Shown here piece by piece: positions 59,550 to 64,000 of a stretch of 64,000 nt of DNA (the stretch's first letter is position 1; every line of letters begins with the position of its first letter). A program made the position numbers and the translations under genes. Origin of the DNA: Stratiolaelaps scimitus (lineage: Eukaryota > Arthropoda > Arachnida > Mesostigmata > Laelapidae); NCBI GenBank assembly GCA_019614645.1, contig JABWDB010000005.1, positions 15,799,001 through 15,863,000 of the forward strand, written 5' to 3'. A model generated the notes under the pieces. The model saw only the letters and a program-made list of their open reading frames with translations. It was not told the DNA's origin and did not search any database.

Positions 59550-61890
59550 ATATATAGTGAGGAATGAGAGCGACGTAGTAACCGTTGAGAACTAATAAAT
59601 ATAACACATAACATATACAATATATGAATAAACATGTATGCACTCTGCTGGTACTAATATCTTGCTGAATGTCTGCCAACTGCGGCTTCGATTTTGCAAC
59701 ATTGCTTAATAATGTCCTTCAACAACAAACATGACTCGATCACATTCTCGTGACAGATCCGTCTCTGATTTGTATCAGCCTTCGTATTTGCGGTACCGCT
59801 CACGTGCGATTATCATCACTATGTTATGAAAGAATCATATTTGGCTAGGATACCTTTGTGGATAGAGGGGCAACCGCGTCGACAATCCACCATTCCTCAG
59901 TATCGGTACAATTGTCTCTGCTTGTGTATTAACATGTGAATTTTTTTGACCTTGTTATCTATAATCATTTTGCTGATGTCCGTTGAATATCTGTCCACCA
60001 CACGAACGTGTAGGTCGTGTAACGACAAACGAAGAATTGGAAGAGATGTTGGAGACGGGCAACCCGGCCATATTCACACAAGGCATTATCATGGAGACAC
60101 AGCAGGCCAAACAGACGCTGGCGGATATCGAGGCGCGTCACGCTGACATTATGAAGCTCGAAAACTCGATCCGAGAGCTGCACGATATGTTCATGGACAT
60201 GGCGATGTTGGTCGAAAGTCAAGGCGAGATGATCGATCGAATCGAGTACCATGTGGAGCACGCGCGGGACTACATCGAAACGGCCAAACAGGACACCAAG
60301 AAGGCCCTCGTCTACCAGAGCAAGGCGCGAAGGGTACGTGTTGGTGGCGTCGGCAGTATTGTTTCTTTATTGTACGGTTTGACAATCACATCGTTCGCCT
60401 ATATATCGTCGAATGTACGCTGCGACAATAATCTAGTCAAATACCTACATTTGCTACAAAACTCGCGTATGACAGCCTGAGCAGTAACCTTATTAGCCTT
60501 GTCTACTGGTAGAACCACCAGCGAAATGATCGCATCTTATAATAATAATAATAACAATAACAGTAATATCAGCTTGGCCAGTAAAGAATCTCACGTATGA
60601 ATCCCCAACCACGTAATCTATCTTATGACAAGCGATCTCACCTATATTCGTTGTAGTCTATAATCACTTATGCACTTGCAGTACTTCGCTATTCTGGCGT
60701 TCCCTGAGATCCACTCGATAGTCAATTTCAATAAATGTCTCCAAAATCTACTCGCCATAGGTAGGCAACGAACTCGTCATGGAGCATGCTATTCTGAATG
60801 TCTATTGCGTATGATTCTACTGCGTTACCCCCCCCCCCGCCCCCGCCCCGCCCCCCGACTAAGTTTCGAACAGTTTTCGAATCCGCCGCAAGCGATAGTT
60901 GAGTTTCTGCTTGCGCTTGTTTGTTTGTTGTTTGAGTTTTTGTTTATTTTGCCGCTTCATTTCATTTGCCTCTTGTGTTCTGCCCGTTCTGCCCATTTCA
61001 GAAGTACATTTTCCTAGCCATTTTGGGCATTTGTTTATTCGTCCTATTCGTGGTAATTTTATCCTCGTTCCTGTGATGTGCGCCGTCAAGCGAGCTCGTA
61101 TCGACGCGTGCCGAATTTCCGTCTACCCACTTCGTTCTCTATGCCGAACGGGTGTATTTGGGCCACCGAGAAAGATCATCAAGATGATTCTACACCAGGG
61201 GGCCCCCCCCCCGAGACCTCAAGACGGGGGGAGATAAGTCTGTCGCGTGGTGGCTGGCCCGAGATCCCGTGACAGTGTCTACCCGCTTGTGTGCCCGACT
61301 CCTGCCTGGTGGCATCGCCAAATCTAGTCGATATTTTAACCGCCCACAAAATGTTGGATAATAAAATGTTATATATTTTCGATTATCCGGTTATGTTTTT
61401 GCTCTTAGCTTGCTTTTGCTGAATAGCGTTGACTTTTGTAAGAGGTGATTTTGATTTTTGTACAGTTCGTGATTGTTGGCTGTACTGTTGAATGGGAGAA
61501 GGACAAGCTGGAAAGGATTAGCTAGGTTTTAAAAAAACAGTAATGAAATAATTAATGAATCGCAACAATAATAATACTACAAGCACCGCTTGTTATATTG
61601 TTCATACATCCATCCATATTTGATAATGATAATAACAAGAATAATAATACCTAGTGCTCTGTGCGAATCCATGCTAATGGCGAACTACGCTTTCTTTGTC
61701 CCCGACGTTCTGTTGCTATGATTTCTGTGCGCAATTGCTCCGCTGTGAATCGGTATATACGAGTGTTGTTGTTGTTCTTGTTGTTGGTGTCGTTTGATAA
61801 TTGCAGAAGAAGATCATGATCCTCATCTGTCTCACCATTCTCATCGTCATCCTGGGCTCATTCGGGCTTAGCTTCTTACCCACCTTCTAA
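38406..61890 (+). CDS. Syx1A: Syntaxin-1 (plasma-membrane Qa-SNARE), five coding exons plus alternative end
   Basis: Syntaxin-1 is the presynaptic plasma-membrane Qa-SNARE. With SNAP-25 and synaptobrevin it forms the four-helix fusion complex, and Munc18/Rop regulates it. Exons 38406-38438, 56559-56741, 58622-58880 and 60014-60333 join in phase and end in phase 0. One of two final exons follows (61002-61076 or 61807-61890), giving 289 or 292 residues; typical syntaxin-1 is 288-291. The order is an N-peptide (MTKDRLAAL), Habc helices (about 30-157), linker, Qa-SNARE motif (about 190-255, zero-layer Gln about 228 in [12 protein letters not shown]), YQSKARR and a C-terminal membrane anchor. The first intron is about 18 kb. 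Confidence 0.97.
41811..41847. repeat. (TA)n microsatellite
   Basis: A 37-bp TA run directly before the AT-cored palindrome. Confidence 0.95.
41860..41941. repeat. AT-cored palindrome with 31-bp arms, copy 1
   Basis: The left arm starts CATACCGTCACAATAAAAAC and the right arm ends as its reverse complement. The two arms differ at 2 of 31 positions and flank a (TA) core of about 20 bp that is itself self-complementary. The total is 82 bp, centred near 41900. It can extrude a cruciform. Confidence 0.9.
42257..42298. repeat. (AAT)n microsatellite
   Basis: About 14 AAT units in the Syx1A first intron. Confidence 0.95.
42917..43201 (-). CDS. Doubtful ORF with signal-peptide-like start
   Basis: The minus-strand frame is 94 codons. 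It starts [20 protein letters not shown], which looks like a signal peptide, then [14 protein letters not shown] and a Ser/Arg/Gly-rich tail. The hydrophobic VVVV part is simply the antisense of a CAACAACAA repeat, and no family is recognised. I rate it as more likely chance than gene. Confidence 0.15.
   Translation of the reverse strand: MVHRTLLFSLLFAFVVVVSIDAVNVYGGGGLYTSGRTINDQRTNSDRESSQVGREIELHTPCVITVPTMRNSSGSCGRRRSSSGRLRNGTGSLE
43638..43711. repeat. AT-cored palindrome with 31-bp arms, copy 2
   Basis: The left arm starts GAAAGATCATGCAGCTGCTG and the right arm is its reverse complement with one mismatch in 31. They flank an AT core of about 12 bp. A (TA)n tract lies just upstream and repeats GCTGAAGAT. 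The arm sequence is unrelated to copy 1, but the design is the same. Confidence 0.9.
44172..44220. repeat. (GA)n and (GT)n microsatellite
   Basis: AGAGAG run followed by GTGTGT, in the Syx1A first intron. Confidence 0.8.
44760..44782. repeat. (TA)n microsatellite
   Basis: A short TA run in the Syx1A first intron. Confidence 0.85.
46138..46727 (+). mobile_element. Short internally deleted mariner relic
   Basis: Inverted ends TCGGGTCGGTCAAATACTTG (from 46138) and the complement of TCGGGCCGGTCAAAAAGTTT (to 46727) both continue into GCAATTTT. The element is about 590 bp, too short for a full transposase. Inside, the plus-strand frame reads [20 protein letters not shown] and [20 protein letters not shown], classic mariner transposase. 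Later C-terminal mariner pieces are in other frames. Confidence 0.85.
46293..46645 (+). pseudogene. Mariner transposase fragment
   Basis: An open frame from about 46293 gives [19 protein letters not shown], the conserved block between the first and second catalytic aspartates. The usual HDNARPH and SPDL blocks are missing, so the copy lost its catalytic core. The N-terminal HTH is also absent. Confidence 0.8.
51220..51642 (+). CDS. Uncertain 140-codon ORF, signal-like and cysteine-containing
   Basis: The ATG frame starts [20 protein letters not shown] and [10 protein letters not shown], a signal-peptide-like segment, followed by cysteines at short spacing (RC, TTC, MTC, YC, KTC). The C-terminal half is basic and unremarkable. 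No family is recognised and no splice or promoter evidence was found. It lies in the Syx1A first intron, sense strand. It could be chance. Confidence 0.2.
   Translation: MHLLNRQHDISLIRLFLLLTSTFVLEGVRCIITTCAYDITNKRPMTCTQIFTGLYCRNTKTCAEHRSTMPLPFFTVRMRTASLGLDFEALPFTIRSEERPSCNGRTTELLKSYRIAFIYELEDWIRSTRYARREIRFRFN
52013..52040. repeat. (TA)n microsatellite
   Basis: A TA run in the Syx1A first intron. Others lie near 54932 and 55815. Confidence 0.85.
56559..56741 (+). CDS. Syx1A: Syx1A exon 2: Habc helix Ha
   Basis: The acceptor is TATCTACCGCAG and the donor GTAAGA at 56742. It encodes [40 protein letters not shown] and [20 protein letters not shown] plus K: 61 residues in phase 0. The acidic start and [16 protein letters not shown] helix are typical syntaxin-1. 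Confidence 0.97.
56742..58621 (+). other. Syx1A intron 2
   Basis: No exon is recognised. A tRNA-like SINE candidate lies on the minus strand at 57040-57140. The remaining open frames are not supported. Confidence 0.65.
57040..57140 (-). repeat. tRNA-like SINE candidate
   Basis: On the minus strand, box B GGTTCGACTCC (57065-57075) and a CCGGTGG/CCACCG pairing suggest a tRNA-derived head. The T-stem is imperfect, so a working tRNA is unlikely. Confidence 0.4.
58622..58880 (+). CDS. Syx1A: Syx1A exon 3: Habc helices Hb and Hc
   Basis: The acceptor is TTCACAG and the donor is GTGATG at 58881. It encodes [20 protein letters not shown], then [40 protein letters not shown] and QLEIT plus one base. 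This is the most conserved stretch of the Habc domain. Confidence 0.97.
59272..59299. repeat. Perfect 10-bp hairpin
   Basis: GCGCTTGCCT and AGGCAAGCGC flank GCAGTCTG. Confidence 0.7.
59452..59556. repeat. (TA)n microsatellite, longest in window
   Basis: An almost uninterrupted TA run of about 105 bp in Syx1A intron 3. Confidence 0.97.
60014..60333 (+). CDS. Syx1A: Syx1A exon 4: linker and SNARE motif
   Basis: The acceptor is ACGAACGTGTAG and the donor GTACGT at 60334. It encodes [40 protein letters not shown], the SNARE helix ([40 protein letters not shown]) and [12 protein letters not shown]. The zero-layer Gln is present (about residue 228). It ends in phase 0 after KARR, so either membrane-anchor exon can follow directly. 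Confidence 0.98.
60334..61001 (+). other. Syx1A intron 4
   Basis: A poly-C tract lies near 60827-60857. At 60682-60720 a CAG is followed by TACTTCGCTATTCTGGCG, which faintly resembles the start of the next exon but soon becomes charged and polar. I do not call it an exon. Confidence 0.6.
61002..61076 (+). CDS. Syx1A: Syx1A alternative terminal exon a: membrane anchor
   Basis: The acceptor is TGCCCATTTCAG, phase 0. It encodes [20 protein letters not shown] and SSFL, then TGA: 24 residues with a complete hydrophobic span. It fits straight after ...KARR of exon 4. An AATAAA at 61361 could end this isoform. The other terminal exon lies 731 bp further on, so the two would be mutually exclusive last exons. 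Confidence 0.85.
   Translation, partial: KYIFLAILGICLFVLFVVILSSFL
61077..61806 (+). other. Sequence between the two alternative Syx1A terminal exons
   Basis: Contains a poly-C tract near 61201 and an AATAAA at 61361-61366, then AT-rich sequence with AAT repeats. No other coding signal is seen. Confidence 0.6.
61361..61366 (+). terminator. Candidate poly(A) signal for Syx1A isoform a
   Basis: AATAAA about 285 nt after the stop of terminal exon a and before terminal exon b. Confidence 0.45.
61807..61890 (+). CDS. Syx1A: Syx1A terminal exon b: canonical membrane anchor
   Basis: The acceptor is GATAATTGCAG, phase 0. It encodes [20 protein letters not shown] and LSFLPTF, then TAA: 27 residues. 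[10 protein letters not shown] is the canonical syntaxin-1 membrane-anchor start after KARR, so this is likely the conventional isoform. Confidence 0.95.
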   Translation, partial: KKIMILICLTILIVILGSFGLSFLPTF

Positions 61891-64000
61891 GCGTAGTTCG
61901 TGTGGCTGCGCCGGCATTCCGCTGGGGCTCAAGCACTACCTTACCTCAGCCACCCTGGCGGAGAGCCGAAAACAGACCGCCGAGCTCGCGGGCCCCAACT
62001 CCGGAGTCACCCAGCCCATCTGTCGGGGTGCCAACCTGCCCCCGATGGCTAAGTGTAGAGTTGATGCCGGTGCACCAATAATCCGGCTATCAGCTCGACT
62101 GAAAGCCAGGGACTCCGGGGGTCAGGGCCAGCGATTAGCACTAGGAGACCAGGAGAGACGAGGACGCCGGGCAAACCGCGCCGCTTGCTGGCCACCTGTC
62201 AAACAAAGCGAAAGAAGGCGAATATATATATATAGAAAGAAAGAGAGAGAGAGAGAGAGAGCGACAGAAAGGCAGCAACGTCACGCAACGCAAGCAAAAA
62301 AATCAAATAAAATGCATAATAAAGCCAACCGCCACCGTCCCCGCCGCCGCTATCGGGCGCAGACGACGACCAAGAAGAAAACGAGAAATCGGACAGAAAT
62401 TGTAAACATGACCACGACGAAGATAACGACGGCGGCGGCGGCAGCAGCAGCAGCGGCAGTGACGGGACGGCTGTGGCAAAAACCAATATATCGCGAACGG
62501 CTAGTACGAGAGATGTAGAGCCGGTCACAGCGGTGCGGTACGCCTGACGGCCAGAGGGTGCGGCGATGAACGCCTCGCTCGCGCAGACAACCAGATCTCC
62601 CTCCCTAACTGACGTGAAACACGGCACGTTGACCCGGCAGGAAATACGCAGACGTCAATAGGACAACAACAACAACAACAACAAAAACAGCAAACAGTAG
62701 CAACAATGATAACAATTGCAAGCAACAGTGCAGGAAGCTGGGATGAACAAGGAATGGACGCTCGTGGCCATCTGCAATAGAAATAGTGATACCAGCTACC
62801 GTTAACTACAACTAACCACAACGACACCAGTATATCAACAGGTTATTTTGCTAATGATCAACAAACAACAAGCGGCTGCCGAAATGCAAGCTGCTAAACA
62901 ACATCAACAAAACAACAGTAAGCTGATTCAGCAAGCAACAGAGTTTTTAACAATGGCAGCGACACTTAATCCTTGTTCAACTGTGTACAATTGCAACAAG
63001 AACAACGACAGCTCAATACCACTGCAATTCAGCAAACCCTGCCGGGGATCGTGTTCATAGCGGAAGTGACAATGCATTTCAACCAGACAGACTAGATACA
63101 CCTCTCGCGACAACGAAACGATATCAAAAAATCGAAAAAATAAACTGACCGATACAGCTAAGCAACCGCACGTCTGCCATCGTTCGGCCTTGGTATCTCA
63201 TCACCACCAGGAAACGAACCCAACCACAACCAATCCGATTGAGGTGTTTTTTTTCACCATCGCCGAGTGGACGAACGTACATTGGGGGAAGACACGATGG
63301 CGAGACGTGACGGCCGACGTCAGCTGCAGATTACTGCATTTGCTAACTACTTCTGCAACAACACTTACCACCATCACTACTACTACTGCCACTACTAATT
63401 GTTAACAAACATGAGAAGATCCATCAGTATACAACATGTACAGGCAACACGCTGCATAGTAGGAAATACTATCAGCAGCAGCAGCAGCAGTAGCAGCAGA
63501 AGAGGATACAAGCAATGCACTTGAGTACAAGTATCGTGTCTGGTTGAAACGAAATGGAGGCTGTATGATAGGACAGGCGCGTGCTCATGCGACAGAAGGT
63601 ATTTGGCAGTATCTCGATCTTGACATGTCCTCATATGCACGACTGATTGTGTGTGTGTGTGTGGACGTGTTGTGGTTGAGAGATTGTCAAGGAACTTACC
63701 TCGAAACGTCGATTCAGTGACAAGACTGAAAATCAAGGCGAAAATCGACAAAGAATTAAGAAGACTTATCACGTCAACAGAGGAGACCAACAACAACAGC
63801 AACAACAACAAGAACAACAACAACAACAGCAGCAGCAGCAGCAACGTGTATACAACGGCATGACGCGTGGCAAATCACCACCAAGCATTCGAAGAAGACA
63901 AGCAAGCGGCCGAACGAGCAATGAGCCCAAACGAAGCTGGAAGAATATACTCACTGGCAGACTCCAGCCGAAAGGAAGCCAGTGAGCAGCCAGACTGATG
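61891..64000 (+). other. Syx1A 3' UTR and following repeat-rich sequence
   Basis: AATAAA at about 62306, 62318 and 63139 are candidate poly(A) signals. The stretch has (GA)n at 62236-62262, GCG/CAG tracts near 62430-62460, CAACAACAAC near 62663-62690, CAG near 63473-63500 and a CAA/CAG tract at 63785-63845. Frames here are repeat-driven, and I support no gene. Confidence 0.5.
62306..62323 (+). terminator. Candidate Syx1A poly(A) signals
   Basis: Two AATAAA hexamers about 420 nt after the stop of terminal exon b. Confidence 0.4.

Larger units (their letters stand above)
58881..60013 (+). other. Syx1A intron 3 with a long TA tract
   Basis: Contains the 105-bp (TA)n tract at 59452-59556 and a 10-bp hairpin at 59272-59299. 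No further exon is visible. Confidence 0.7.

Noticed and set aside
59254..59679. ORFs of YIYIYI repeats on the minus strand
   Set aside because: These are translations of the (TA)n tract.
60682..60779. CAG followed by YFAILAF..., possible third syntaxin membrane-anchor exon
   Set aside because: The hydrophobic stretch breaks after seven residues and turns charged. No anchor of adequate length and no stop in a suitable place.
1..64000. CRISPR arrays, bacterial operons or prokaryotic elements
   Set aside because: No spaced direct repeats or operon structure. The gene architecture is spliced animal DNA.

Overview
This is animal nuclear DNA, most likely from an arthropod and possibly a chelicerate or mite. 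The evidence is intron-rich genes with GT-AG junctions, abundant (TA)n and (AAT)n microsatellites, mariner and Tc1 elements, tRNA-derived SINE-like repeats and a PKNOX-type TALE homeobox gene, a type Drosophila lacks. The species call is inference. Nearly all lines of six-frame translation here are shadows or intron noise. Real coding sequence is confined to short exons.

Layout: (1) 1-11.5 kb, + strand: the 3' part of polychaetoid/ZO-1 (pyd). Eight exons were rebuilt with consistent phases, from the guanylate-kinase-like domain through a long proline/glutamine/glycine-rich tail to the terminal ZU5 domain. The PDZ and SH3 exons lie upstream of the window. (2) 13.4-18.8 kb, + strand: a complete five-exon PKNOX/PREP-type TALE homeobox gene, with a possible extra 5' exon. 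(3) 19.9-21.1 kb, - strand: the last two exons of the ESCRT-I subunit VPS37, convergent with PKNOX. Its short first exon was not found. (4) 24.7-27.4 kb: a decayed mariner element interrupted by a nested, decayed Tc1-like element, each with its own terminal inverted repeats. (5) 31-61.9 kb, + strand: syntaxin-1 (Syx1A). An 11-codon first exon is followed by an intron of about 18.1 kb, three core exons and two alternative terminal exons that each encode a complete transmembrane anchor and stop. The 7 kb before the start codon is rich in CAG, GA and GCC repeats and holds a palindrome with two consensus CRE sites.

The four genes work in separate processes: junction scaffold, transcription factor, endosomal sorting and synaptic fusion. 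They do not form a functional cluster, although VPS37 and syntaxin are both membrane-traffic proteins. The most interesting signals are the paired syntaxin membrane-anchor exons, the transposon nested in a transposon, a set of long near-perfect hairpins including two AT-cored palindromes with 31-bp arms, the double-CRE palindrome, and an orphan exon-like open frame on the minus strand near 24.3 kb. All splice sites were placed by eye from GT/AG signals, reading-frame phase and family resemblance. No alignment or transcript data were used.
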